Assembly: GCA_016291725.1 (NCBI GenBank)
Contig: JAEEYJ010000034.1
Coordinates: 1 to 10,269 of the forward strand
From: Solobacterium sp.
Lineage (GTDB): Bacteria; Bacillota_I; Bacilli_A; Erysipelotrichales; Erysipelotrichaceae
Direction: 5' to 3'
Length of the DNA stretch: 10,269 bases
Shown piece after piece: positions 1 through 7,314 of the stretch. Each line of letters begins with the position of its first letter. The first letter of the stretch is position 1. The notes under the pieces are model-generated. The model was not told where the DNA came from. It searched no databases and saw only the letters and a program-made list of their open reading frames with translations. Made by a program: the position numbers and the translations under genes.

Positions 1-383
1 CCGAAGGTCGGCGCAATGCGGACAACCGTCTCAACGATCTCATCCACATCCTTCGTATCCAGGCAGATCGGGAACGCGTCAACATTGGCGAATTCCTTGA
101 ACAGAACAGACTTGCCTTCCATGACCGGCATCGCTGCCTTCGGACCGATGTCTCCCAGACCGAGTACTGCAGTACCATCGGTTACGACAGCGACAAAGTT
201 GCCCTTTGCTGTATAGGTATAGGCGTCGTCCTCGTTTGCCGCAATCTTCCGGCAGGGCTCCGCAACACCCGGTGTATATGCCGTGCTCAGGGAATCCCTA
301 TCCTTGACTTCCACCTTGGAACGGACTTCCAGTTTGCCGCGGTGTTCCTTGTGCATCTTCAGTGCAAGTTCATTGTAATCCAT
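1..383 (-). CDS. Malic enzyme, N-terminal part (3' end outside window)
   Basis: Oxidative decarboxylation of malate to pyruvate and CO2 with reduction of NAD(P)+, in the cytoplasm. The 127 visible residues form the malic enzyme N-terminal domain. YTPGVAEPCRKIA (residues 36-48) carries the conserved tyrosine (Tyr36), and TDGTAVLGLGDIGPKAAMP (68-86) is followed by EGKSVLFK with the conserved lysine (Lys91). These match the short bacterial type, usually about 390-410 residues, so roughly two thirds is cut off. I cannot tell whether a phosphotransacetylase-like extension of the MaeB kind follows, nor whether NAD or NADP is used. I chose the ATG at 381-383 because AGAGGAG lies 8 bases upstream. 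An in-frame ATG at 387-389 sits too close to that site. The gene starts 16 bases after fumC stops and is the third gene of the aspA-fumC operon, continuing the pathway from malate to pyruvate. Confidence 0.93.
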   Translation of the reverse strand, partial: MDYNELALKMHKEHRGKLEVRSKVEVKDRDSLSTAYTPGVAEPCRKIAANEDDAYTYTAKGNFVAVVTDGTAVLGLGDIGPKAAMPVMEGKSVLFKEFANVDAFPICLDTKDVDEIVETVVRIAPTF

Positions 384-391
384 ATTCATCT

Positions 392-398
392 CTCCTCT
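392..398 (-). promoter_or_regulatory. Ribosome binding site of the malic enzyme gene
   Basis: AGAGGAG on the minus strand lies in the 16-base gap between fumC and the malic enzyme gene, with an 8-base spacer to the ATG at 381-383. It decides the start: the other in-frame ATG (387-389) would leave only about 2 bases. Confidence 0.7.
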
Positions 399-399
399 T

Positions 400-1749
<1,350 letters not shown>

Positions 1750-1750
1750 C

Positions 1751-3160
1751 TTATTTACCCGGAATGCCCGGCTTTGTCATTGCGAACGGATCCAGAACCT
1801 TCTCCAGTTCTTCCTCACTGAGCAGGCCCTTTTCAAGGATCAGCTCACGTACCGGCTTTCCTGTCTTCAGCGCTTCCTTCGCTGTATCCGCAGCTGCCTG
1901 GTATCCGATGTACGGATTCAGCGCTGTAATGGTACCGACACTGCTGTGCAGCAGATCATAGCATCTCTGTTCGTTGGCCGTAATACCCTCAACACAGTTG
2001 TGGATGAACGTATTGACTGCGCCAGTCAGAGCATCGATCGAGCCGAACAGGCAGTAGAACGTAACCGGTTCAAACGCGTTGAGCTCCATCTGTCCGGCTT
2101 CGACTGCCATACCGATGGTGACATCGTTTCCTGCACAGAGGAACGCAGCCTGGGTCAGGACTTCCGGAATGACCGGGTTGACTTTGCCCGGCATGATGGA
2201 AGAACCGTTCTGCATCGCCGGCAGGTTGATCTCACCGATGCCTGTACGAGGTCCGGAGGACAGCAGACGCAGGTCATTGCCGACCTTGGACAGTCCGAGC
2301 GCGCAGTTCTTGATTGCGGAGGATACGGCAGCGTAACCATCAATGTTCTGGGTTGCGTCAATGGTGTCTTCTGCCTGCTTGAATTCAAAGCCTGTTACCT
2401 TGGCGAATTCATCGCAGACAGTGTTGTAGAACTCTGCATCGGCATTGATGCCTGTACCGATCGCTGTGCCTCCCAGTGGAATCGACAGCAGCTCGGCTTC
2501 ACTCTTGCGGATTCTTTCCAGACCGCGCTTCGTAACTTCTGCGTAGGCGTGGAATTCCTGGCCGAGGCGGATCGGAACAGCGTCCTGCAGCTGTGTACGG
2601 CCCATCTTGATGATGCCGTCAAATTCTTCGCTCTTGGCCAGGAAGGCCTTTTCCAGGTCTCCCAGTTCCTTTTCCAGCTTCTTCATGAGTACGAGCGCTG
2701 TCAGCTTTCCGGCTGTCGGAATGACGTCGTTCGTGGACTGGCCGAAGTTGACATCGTTGTTCGGATGAACGAGATCGTAGTCACCCGGCTTGCCGCCCAG
2801 CTTGACAGCAGCGATGTTCGCAATGACTTCGTTTGCGTTCATGTTCATGGAAGTGCCTGCGCCGCCCTGGATCGCGTCGGTGATGAACTCATCCAGGTAC
2901 TTTCCAGCCATGACTTCTTCACTGGCTTCGATGATTGCGTCCGCGACTTCCGGCTTGATGGTGCCGACACGCTTGTTTACGATCGCGCAGGCTTTCTTGA
3001 CGGCAGCCATACTCTTGACCATCTCCGGATGGACAAGTGTATGGGTGATCTGGAAGTTCTCTGCTGCTCTCAGTGTCTGTACACCGTAGAGTGCATCGAC
3101 AGGTACGTCTTTGATACCGATGGAATCACGTTCTGAACGGAATAGCTTCTTTTCTGTCAT
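1751..3160 (-). CDS. aspA: Aspartate ammonia-lyase (aspartase)
   Basis: Reversible deamination of L-aspartate to fumarate and ammonia, a cytoplasmic tetramer of the aspartase/fumarase superfamily. The 469 residues equal the family's usual length. Signatures are QGGAGTSMNMNANEV (98-112), GQSTNDVIPT (140-149), MGRTQLQDAVPIRLGQE (186-202) and the mobile loop GSSIMPGKVNPVIPE (319-333) with Ser320/Ser321. TQ at 189-190, where fumarases have TH, and AGTSMNMN, where fumarases have SGTQSNMN, favour aspartase over fumarase. The start is supported by a perfect AGGAGG with an 8-base spacer. It is the first gene of the operon aspA-fumC-malic enzyme, and fumC begins one base after its stop. A predicted promoter, a cre-like site and a LysR-type operator lie upstream, next to a divergent LysR gene. 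The operon order matches a catabolic route aspartate to pyruvate. Reverse use (ammonia assimilation) is chemically possible. Confidence 0.97.
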   Translation of the reverse strand: MTEKKLFRSERDSIGIKDVPVDALYGVQTLRAAENFQITHTLVHPEMVKSMAAVKKACAIVNKRVGTIKPEVADAIIEASEEVMAGKYLDEFITDAIQGGAGTSMNMNANEVIANIAAVKLGGKPGDYDLVHPNNDVNFGQSTNDVIPTAGKLTALVLMKKLEKELGDLEKAFLAKSEEFDGIIKMGRTQLQDAVPIRLGQEFHAYAEVTKRGLERIRKSEAELLSIPLGGTAIGTGINADAEFYNTVCDEFAKVTGFEFKQAEDTIDATQNIDGYAAVSSAIKNCALGLSKVGNDLRLLSSGPRTGIGEINLPAMQNGSSIMPGKVNPVIPEVLTQAAFLCAGNDVTIGMAVEAGQMELNAFEPVTFYCLFGSIDALTGAVNTFIHNCVEGITANEQRCYDLLHSSVGTITALNPYIGYQAAADTAKEALKTGKPVRELILEKGLLSEEELEKVLDPFAMTKPGIPGK

Positions 3161-3168
3161 AACAATTA

Positions 3169-3174
3169 CCTCCT
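3169..3174 (-). promoter_or_regulatory. Ribosome binding site of aspA
   Basis: Perfect AGGAGG on the minus strand, 8 bases upstream of the aspA ATG (3158-3160). It fixes the start and suggests strong translation. Confidence 0.9.
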
Positions 3175-3216
3175 GATGCCATTCTGATTATGATGGTGTT
3201 GTTTGCGCCCCAAAAA

Positions 3217-3230
3217 AGTAAGCGCTTTCT
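3217..3230 (-). promoter_or_regulatory. cre-like catabolite control site before aspA
   Basis: The minus strand reads AGAAAGCGCTTACT. Against the Bacillota cre consensus TGWNANCGNTNWCA, every specified position fits except the two outermost bases, and the core is palindromic. Relative to the predicted aspA start (near 3236) it lies about +6 to +20, where CcpA would block transcription. Being a CcpA site is inference from the consensus. Confidence 0.5.
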
Positions 3231-3242
3231 CTGCTTAATTCC

Positions 3243-3271
3243 ACTATAGAACATCCTGCAGTATATTTAAA
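3243..3271 (-). promoter_or_regulatory. Predicted sigma-A promoter of the aspA operon
   Basis: On the minus strand, -35 TTTAAA (3266-3271) and -10 TATAGT (3243-3248) are separated by exactly 17 bases. The -10 matches TATAAT at five of six positions and the -35 matches TTGACA at four of six. The predicted start is near 3236, giving a leader of about 75 bases. The weak -35, with an inverted repeat just upstream, fits an activator-dependent promoter. Confidence 0.55.
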
Positions 3272-3274
3272 TGA

Positions 3275-3297
3275 GTATATAATTATAATTAATATAC
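3275..3297. promoter_or_regulatory. T-N11-A inverted repeat, likely operator of the divergent LysR regulator
   Basis: GTATAT (3275-3280) and ATATAC (3292-3297) form a perfect 6-base inverted repeat around an 11-base AT spacer, the T-N11-A architecture typical of LysR-type operators. It lies just upstream of the predicted aspA -35 and 22 bases upstream of the regulator ATG, so one bound protein could activate aspA and repress its own gene. A further GTATAT at 3261-3266, 14 bases from the first arm, may be an extra half-site. The region is AT-rich, so chance occurrence is possible. Confidence 0.5.
3284..3289 (+). promoter_or_regulatory. Candidate -10 element of the LysR-type regulator gene
   Basis: TATAAT at 3284-3289 is a perfect -10 hexamer and would place the start near 3296, with a leader of about 23 bases. 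A second TATAAT overlaps at 3278-3283. Neither has a good -35 at the right distance. Both lie inside the T-N11-A repeat, consistent with autoregulation. AT-rich context weakens the call. Confidence 0.3.
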
Positions 3298-3318
3298 GAT
3301 TGATAATATGAGGTAAAT

Positions 3319-4278
3319 ATGGCAGATCTTTTCAGATACCGGAAGCTCATTGAAACGATCAACGAGGAACAGAGCTTCTCCAGAGCAGCCCAGAAACTCT
3401 TCATGCCGCAGCCCTCTCTGAGTGTAATCGTAAAGAAGCTGGAAGAGGAAATCGGCATGCCGCTGTTCGACAGAACGACCAAGCCGATCCGTCTGACCGA
3501 TGCTGGACGGGAGTATCTGCGTACAGCGCAGGAGATCGATCTTTCCGAGAAAGCATTCGAGAACTACATCGATTCCATCAACCAGCTCCAGAACGGCTAC
3601 CTGCGCATCGGCACGAACCAACTGCTGTCGGATCTGGTCATGCCGGAGTTCCTGTCCGTCTTCATGCAGGATTATCCGGGCATTCATATCGAACAGCTGA
3701 ATTCAGATTCCACAAGCCTGGGAAGTATGTTGATGGACGGCCGGCTGGACCTGGTCATCGACAACCATCCGCTTGACCGCAATGTCTTTGACCAGCGGGA
3801 GCTTTTCAGCGAGAACATCGTACTGGCTGTACCGGATGCCTACGCACCGGAAAACCGGGAAGGACGCATGACAGCAGAGGAAGTACTTTTACCGGCATAT
3901 GCGGACAAGCCGCCGGTCGATCTCCATGAATTCCGGAATATCCCCTTTATTCTTCTGACCAAAGGAAACGAGACCCGGCAGCTGACGGATACCTTGTGCC
4001 ACCACGCCGGCTTCTCTCCGACCGTTCTGCTGGAGGTGGACCGCCTGACCACGGTCTTCCGCTATACAGCGATCGGTGCAGGCATTTCCTTCATCAGCGA
4101 TACCTTGCTGCGCTACACGGATACCATTCCGGACAATGTCGGCTACTACCGCTCCATGAGCAAGTACTCCACCCGGCCTGTGTATATCTCCGCCAAGCAT
4201 TCACGGTACTATTCCCGGGCGATGGAACTGTTCCATGCTGAACTTAAAAAATGGTTTGCCAAACAGAAAAGGACCTGA
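3319..4278 (+). CDS. LysR-type transcriptional regulator, divergent from aspA
   Basis: A 319-residue DNA-binding regulator of the usual LysR family length (about 300). Residues 1-61 are the winged helix-turn-helix domain: FSRAAQKLFMPQPSLSVIVKKLE (20-42) is the HTH core and LFDRTTKPIRLTDAGREYL (49-67) the wing. A linker helix follows, and residues about 90-300 form the periplasmic-binding-protein-like effector domain (GYLRIGTNQLLSDLVMPEF at 93-111 begins it). The start has TGAGG with a 5-base spacer. The gene is divergent from aspA-fumC-malic enzyme with a T-N11-A repeat between them, so it very likely controls that operon and itself. The effector cannot be read from sequence; aspartate, fumarate or malate are natural guesses. 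Its TGA directly abuts the stop codon of the converging small gene. Confidence 0.94.
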   Translation: MADLFRYRKLIETINEEQSFSRAAQKLFMPQPSLSVIVKKLEEEIGMPLFDRTTKPIRLTDAGREYLRTAQEIDLSEKAFENYIDSINQLQNGYLRIGTNQLLSDLVMPEFLSVFMQDYPGIHIEQLNSDSTSLGSMLMDGRLDLVIDNHPLDRNVFDQRELFSENIVLAVPDAYAPENREGRMTAEEVLLPAYADKPPVDLHEFRNIPFILLTKGNETRQLTDTLCHHAGFSPTVLLEVDRLTTVFRYTAIGAGISFISDTLLRYTDTIPDNVGYYRSMSKYSTRPVYISAKHSRYYSRAMELFHAELKKWFAKQKRT

Positions 4279-4288
4279 TTACAGGTCC
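4271..4288 (-). terminator. Hairpin terminator spanning both convergent stop codons
   Basis: GGACCTG (4271-4277) and CAGGTCC (4282-4288) form a perfect 7-base-pair stem with an ATTA loop. On the minus strand the stem is followed by TTTTCTGTTT, so it fits an intrinsic terminator of the 140-residue gene. On the plus strand no T run follows, so for the LysR gene it is at best weak. The LysR TGA (4276-4278) and the opposite TAA (4279-4281) both fall inside it. Confidence 0.55.
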
Positions 4289-4701
4289 CCTCGGTAAGCA
4301 TCATCCAGCAGAAGCTCGATCCGGGCAATGGCGGTGTCCACTGCCTCCCGGGCTTTTTTGATCTTTGACTGAGCGAATATGTCCATGAAGATATTGTCAA
4401 ACAGCATATCGCTGATCTGCAGGAAATCACTGAAGTCAATGTCCAGTCCGGTCGTGTCCGTCAGATCCGTTGTCCAGCGCTGCAGTTCCTTGATGGCACT
4501 GACAGCAGCGTCCAGTTCATCCTGCGCCTGGTACATTGTATTGTGCTTCAGTCCGGTAACGATGAACTTGCCGCCGATCATATCCAGAATGCCCAGGTTG
4601 GAGGCGTTGGTCAGGTACTCCTTGGCGTTGTACAGATGTTCCAGGGCATCATTTGCTGTATCGATAATGTATTCAATATTCAGTTTTTTGTATCCGGTCA
4701 T
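4279..4701 (-). CDS. Uncharacterised helical protein, 140 residues
   Basis: I do not recognise a named family. The protein is soluble-looking, mostly helical and acidic in its second half, with no signal peptide or membrane segment. Visible blocks are an N-terminal helix (about 10-32), a central GILDMIGGKFIVTGLKHNTM (37-56), a helix rich in Ala/Asp/Glu (57-80), DIDFSDFLQISDMLFDNIFMDIF (87-109) and a C-terminal helix QSKIKKAREAVDTAIARIE (111-129). From memory, small Bacillota proteins with a similar pattern (LGGxF, a K-H pair, then paired helices ending in an R-I-E segment) occur, but none with a known role, and this recollection is unverified. AGAGGA lies about 10 bases upstream of the ATG. 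The gene converges with the LysR gene without a gap and is divergent from the tRNA gene. The spatial order gives no firm hint about function. Confidence 0.8.
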   Translation of the reverse strand: MTGYKKLNIEYIIDTANDALEHLYNAKEYLTNASNLGILDMIGGKFIVTGLKHNTMYQAQDELDAAVSAIKELQRWTTDLTDTTGLDIDFSDFLQISDMLFDNIFMDIFAQSKIKKAREAVDTAIARIELLLDDAYRGDL

Positions 4702-4760
4702 GGTTGATTTTTCCTCTACATAATAATATTTACGATTTTTATGTTTTTTTCAACAATCTC

Positions 4761-4769
4761 TGCTATAAT
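4761..4769 (+). promoter_or_regulatory. Extended -10 promoter of the tRNA-Pro gene
   Basis: TGCTATAAT is a perfect extended -10 element (TGN plus TATAAT at 4764-4769). The predicted start is near 4776, some 10 bases before the tRNA. No good -35 is visible in the T-rich stretch at 4740-4747, which an extended -10 can tolerate. Confidence 0.65.
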
Positions 4770-4785
4770 AGCTTAGCACCATAAC

Positions 4786-4862
4786 CGGGATATGGCTCAG
4801 CTTGGTAGAGCGCTTCGTTCGGGACGAAGAGGCCGCTGGTTCGAATCCAGTTATCCCGACCA
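4786..4862 (+). tRNA. tRNA-Pro (anticodon CGG)
   Basis: A 77-base tRNA folds fully by hand. The acceptor stem CGGGATA/TATCCCG has seven pairs, the D arm is GCTC/GAGC, the anticodon stem is CTTCG/CGAAG with loop TTCGGGA (anticodon CGG, reads CCG), and the T arm has loop TTCGAAT with one G-U pair closing the stem. Discriminator A and an encoded CCA end it. The first pair C1-G72 is typical of bacterial tRNA-Pro. It has its own promoter and terminator, so it is probably a single-gene unit. Confidence 0.97.
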
Positions 4863-4863
4863 T

Positions 4864-4894
4864 GAAAAAGCCCTGCTTCAGGGCTTTTTCTTTT
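4864..4894 (+). terminator. Rho-independent terminator after tRNA-Pro
   Basis: GAAAAAGCCCT (4864-4874) pairs perfectly with AGGGCTTTTTC (4880-4890) around a GCTTC loop. The T-rich tract runs to 4894. It starts one base after the tRNA CCA end. Confidence 0.92.
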
Positions 4895-4946
4895 CTATAA
4901 AAGAAACACGGCAGGCTGCACTTTGTTCCATATACCGTGATTCTCC

Positions 4947-4975
4947 TTGCACAGCCTCTGGATTCAGACTATGAT
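4947..4975 (+). promoter_or_regulatory. Predicted promoter of the MFS transporter gene
   Basis: TTGCAC (4947-4952) and TATGAT (4970-4975) have a 17-base spacer. The -10 matches at five of six positions; the -35 keeps only the TTG. The predicted start is near 4982, leaving a leader of about 33 bases that contains the ribosome binding site. Confidence 0.45.
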
Positions 4976-5014
4976 TGTTGCGTTCTGCTTCCTGCTGCAA
5001 AGAGAGGTCCGCCC

Positions 5015-6145
5015 ATGAAACTGAAAATCAGCGCATTGAATATTGTCTACTTCGGCATCCAGGCTCCGTTCATCTATCTCTCCAGCTATGCCCTTGCCCT
5101 CGGTGTAAGGGATGATCTGCTGAGCATACTGATCGGCATCTCCTTCCTGGCTGCCTTTTTCGGCCAGGTCTTCTGGGGAACCGTATCCGACCGGATCCGT
5201 TCCACCCGGAAGATCATGATCATGTGCACACTGCTGTCCATTGCGGACTTCCTTGCGCTCTGGTCCGGTAAAACCGTAGCGGTATTCGCTGTTGCCTATA
5301 CCCTGCTCGGCTTCTTCATCTCGCCTGCCCTTTCCGTACTGGATTCCTGGTCCCTCGATCTGCTGGACTATGACAGCACGGGCTACGGCAATGTGAAGAG
5401 CGCAGGAGCGGTAGGCTTTGCGGCTGCGATGCTGGTACTGGGCTGGCTGATTGAACGGATCGGCTTTTCCACCCTGTTCCTTTCCGGCCTCTTCTTCTGC
5501 ATATTGTGCATTCTGCTCTCCCTTTCCCTGCCCGACAAGCGCTTTGCGGACACTGCCGGCGGAGAGAAGCCGAAGATGGACTTCTCCATCCTGCGCAACC
5601 GTACCTTCATCCTGCTGCTGGTTTCGGTCTTTCTTCTCGGACTGGCCATTGCACCGCCGAACAATCTCAAGATCCTGCTCATCCAGCAGGCCGGCGGTAC
5701 CGTCTCTGCAATGGGTGTCGACAATGGAATCGGCTATGCTGTACAGGCATTGATGTACGCCGCTGCCGGACACCTCTCTTCCCGTCATTCCTACCTGCAC
5801 CTTGGGCTGGGCGCGCTGGTGACCGGAATCGGTATGCTGCTGGCTGCGTTTGCCGGCAATATCTGGATGGTCTACCTCTCCACCTTCTGCATCTACGGTG
5901 CGTTCAGTGTAGAGAACACCGTGATCCGGATGCTCAGCAGAAAGCTGTTCCCGCCGGAGTATCTGACAACGGTGCTGTCCATCATCGATGCCGTATTCAT
6001 GCAGCTGGGCGGCTTCATCGGCCTGGTGGCTGCCGGCGGCATCATCGCGAAGACATCCCTGTTCACTCTGATGATCATCTGCTTCGCTCTGTGCATCGGA
6101 TCGATTTTCACGGTCACGGTCATGGCTCTTCAGAAAAAGGCATAG
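5015..6145 (+). CDS. MFS-type transporter, substrate unknown
   Basis: A 376-residue polytopic membrane protein with about 12 hydrophobic segments. The loop between segments 2 and 3 reads GQVFWGTVSDRIRSTRK (50-66), a form of the major facilitator motif A (G-x3-D-R-x-G-R-R/K-like). A central cytoplasmic loop (about 173-192, LPDKRFADTAGGEKPKMDF) separates the two six-helix halves. Length and loop style resemble the MFS_1-like/nucleoside-proton symporter branch (PF12832), but this is from memory and names no substrate. I chose the ATG at 5015 because AGAGG precedes it by 7 bases. A GTG 78 bases upstream lacks such a site, would add a non-membrane tail, and lies before the predicted promoter's -10. 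The gene stands alone between the tRNA terminator and the convergent flavoprotein gene, so context does not suggest a cargo. Confidence 0.88.
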   Translation: MKLKISALNIVYFGIQAPFIYLSSYALALGVRDDLLSILIGISFLAAFFGQVFWGTVSDRIRSTRKIMIMCTLLSIADFLALWSGKTVAVFAVAYTLLGFFISPALSVLDSWSLDLLDYDSTGYGNVKSAGAVGFAAAMLVLGWLIERIGFSTLFLSGLFFCILCILLSLSLPDKRFADTAGGEKPKMDFSILRNRTFILLLVSVFLLGLAIAPPNNLKILLIQQAGGTVSAMGVDNGIGYAVQALMYAAAGHLSSRHSYLHLGLGALVTGIGMLLAAFAGNIWMVYLSTFCIYGAFSVENTVIRMLSRKLFPPEYLTTVLSIIDAVFMQLGGFIGLVAAGGIIAKTSLFTLMIICFALCIGSIFTVTVMALQKKA

Positions 6146-6172
6146 AAAAAGCGTCTCCCGAAGAAACGCTTT
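6146..6172 (-). terminator. Hairpin terminator between the transporter and the flavoprotein gene
   Basis: AAAGCGT (6148-6154) pairs with ACGCTTT (6166-6172). Two further pairs after one mismatch leave a CCGAA loop. On the minus strand the stem ends in a run of five T (6150-6146), so it terminates the malQ-GH123-flavoprotein operon. The flavoprotein TAA (6171-6173) overlaps its arm. For the plus-strand transporter only TTT follows, so function in that direction is doubtful. Confidence 0.6.
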
Positions 6173-7307
6173 ACAGACGACGGTACAGGTCCCTGGGACG
6201 GATACCGTTTTTCTTTGCGGTCCGGTTCCAGTTCGTATTGGCAATCAGGATATACAGTGCGCGGGGAAACCGGTACGGTTCCCGGTGGATCTCTCCGATG
6301 ATCTCTGAATGATCAATGGCTTCCGCCAGTTCATCCATTCCACCGGCGATTTCCTTGATCGTACCGCTGTGGAACGGAAGGAACTTCATCAGTTCACCGA
6401 TGAGTTCTCCCGCACTGATGCCCAGACCGCCGCAGTACGTGAAGTCCATGGCGCGGCACCATTGTTCCACGGTACTGAAGAGATTGACCAGCTGCCTGCT
6501 TTCATACAGTCCCATGTTCGCAAGTATGTAGATCCGCTTCCCCGCACCATGGTACTCTGCCGCAAAGCACTCCAGCAGCCGGATGAGCAAGGAAGGCAGA
6601 CCGTCCACGTACAGCGGCGTGCATAGCACAATCGTGGATGCGTCCCAGAGCCTGCGGATCAGAGCCGGAAGATCATTCAGATATTCTCTCAGTGCAACGG
6701 TCTCTGTTTCTGTCTCCAGCTTCGCAGCCAGCTTCTGTGCCAGCCGTGCGGAATTACGGTTCCGCATGCTCGCCTGCAGGAGAACCGTTTTTCCGGGCGG
6801 CGTGTACGTCCTGCCTACCATCACCGTCTTTCCGCTGCATTCATGGAATACCGTTTCCTTCACCGTCCCCCGGATGTTTGTACACACCGCTTCGACATAT
6901 CTGCGTGCGTGTACCTTCTCTTCTTCCGTAAACCGCGGACCGTAGAATACAAAGGAGAACGGTTTGTCTTCTTCATAGCGTTTCCGGTGATGGCTCTCTC
7001 CGTTGACGAGTTCGAACTGCGGCAGTACATATCCCAGGCTGCGGTCAAACACACCTTTGACAAAGGATGAAAAGCCGCCCCAGGTATACCGGCTGATGAC
7101 AATGACTTCCTCTGCGTCATGGATCAGCTTTCCCATGTTTTCATAGCCATCGTGGATTACGCACTGCCCCGGTGTACGGTTCCAGCAGGAAAAGCAGCCT
7201 GTGCAGGGATGGATCGTACCTTTGTCGAAGACAACGGTACAGTTATCATACTTGTTCTTGATGCTGTCCCATGCCTGTGGTGGAAGATCATGGATCACCA
7301 GTTTCAT
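6171..7307 (-). CDS. Tandem flavodoxin-fold (NADPH-dependent FMN reductase-like) protein with a cysteine cluster
   Basis: A 378-residue soluble protein that looks like two fused flavodoxin-fold domains. The first (about 1-160) has CTGCFSCWNRTPGQC (35-49), a C-x2-C-x2-C-x7-C cluster as in iron-sulfur flavoproteins (Isf), then AEEVIVISRYTWGGFSSFVK (65-84), a degenerate form of the aDxiifgsPvYw flavin loop. It lacks the N-terminal GSPR-type phosphate loop. The second (about 172-340) starts TVLLQASMRNRNSARLAQKL, resembling that phosphate loop, and has STIVLCTPLYVDGLPSLLIR (224-243), but no cysteine cluster. It may bind FMN and perhaps an Fe-S cluster and transfer electrons; the actual partner and substrate are unknown. 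GAGGA precedes the ATG by about 5 bases, within 7 bases of the preceding stop, so it is the last gene of the malQ operon. Confidence 0.82.
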   Translation of the reverse strand: MKLVIHDLPPQAWDSIKNKYDNCTVVFDKGTIHPCTGCFSCWNRTPGQCVIHDGYENMGKLIHDAEEVIVISRYTWGGFSSFVKGVFDRSLGYVLPQFELVNGESHHRKRYEEDKPFSFVFYGPRFTEEEKVHARRYVEAVCTNIRGTVKETVFHECSGKTVMVGRTYTPPGKTVLLQASMRNRNSARLAQKLAAKLETETETVALREYLNDLPALIRRLWDASTIVLCTPLYVDGLPSLLIRLLECFAAEYHGAGKRIYILANMGLYESRQLVNLFSTVEQWCRAMDFTYCGGLGISAGELIGELMKFLPFHSGTIKEIAGGMDELAEAIDHSEIIGEIHREPYRFPRALYILIANTNWNRTAKKNGIRPRDLYRRL

Positions 7308-7314
7308 AGATTCC

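Noticed and set aside
1946..3136. Long plus-strand open frame (396 codons) opposite aspA
   Set aside because: It is antisense to an unmistakable aspartase gene, its product has no recognisable motif, and it is explained by codon bias of the real gene.
3211..3227. AAGCGCTT followed by a T run on the minus strand as a terminator or attenuator
   Set aside because: The palindrome has no loop and cannot form a useful hairpin; it fits a protein-binding site (cre) better.
4720..4753. Minus-strand promoter TTGAAA/TATTAT for the 140-residue gene
   Set aside because: The hexamers are good but the spacer is 19 bases or more in a very AT-rich stretch, so I did not call it.
4792..4974. Small open frame starting within the tRNA
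   Set aside because: It reads through the tRNA and its terminator hairpin; both structures are well supported.
4937..5014. Earlier GTG start for the transporter
   Set aside because: No ribosome binding site, it would begin before the predicted promoter -10, and it adds a non-membrane tail. The ATG at 5015 has AGAGG at the right distance.
4964..6244. Minus-strand open frame of 426 codons opposite the transporter
   Set aside because: Its product is rich in Gln, Arg, Glu and Asp, the expected mirror of a hydrophobic membrane protein, and it crosses the terminator.
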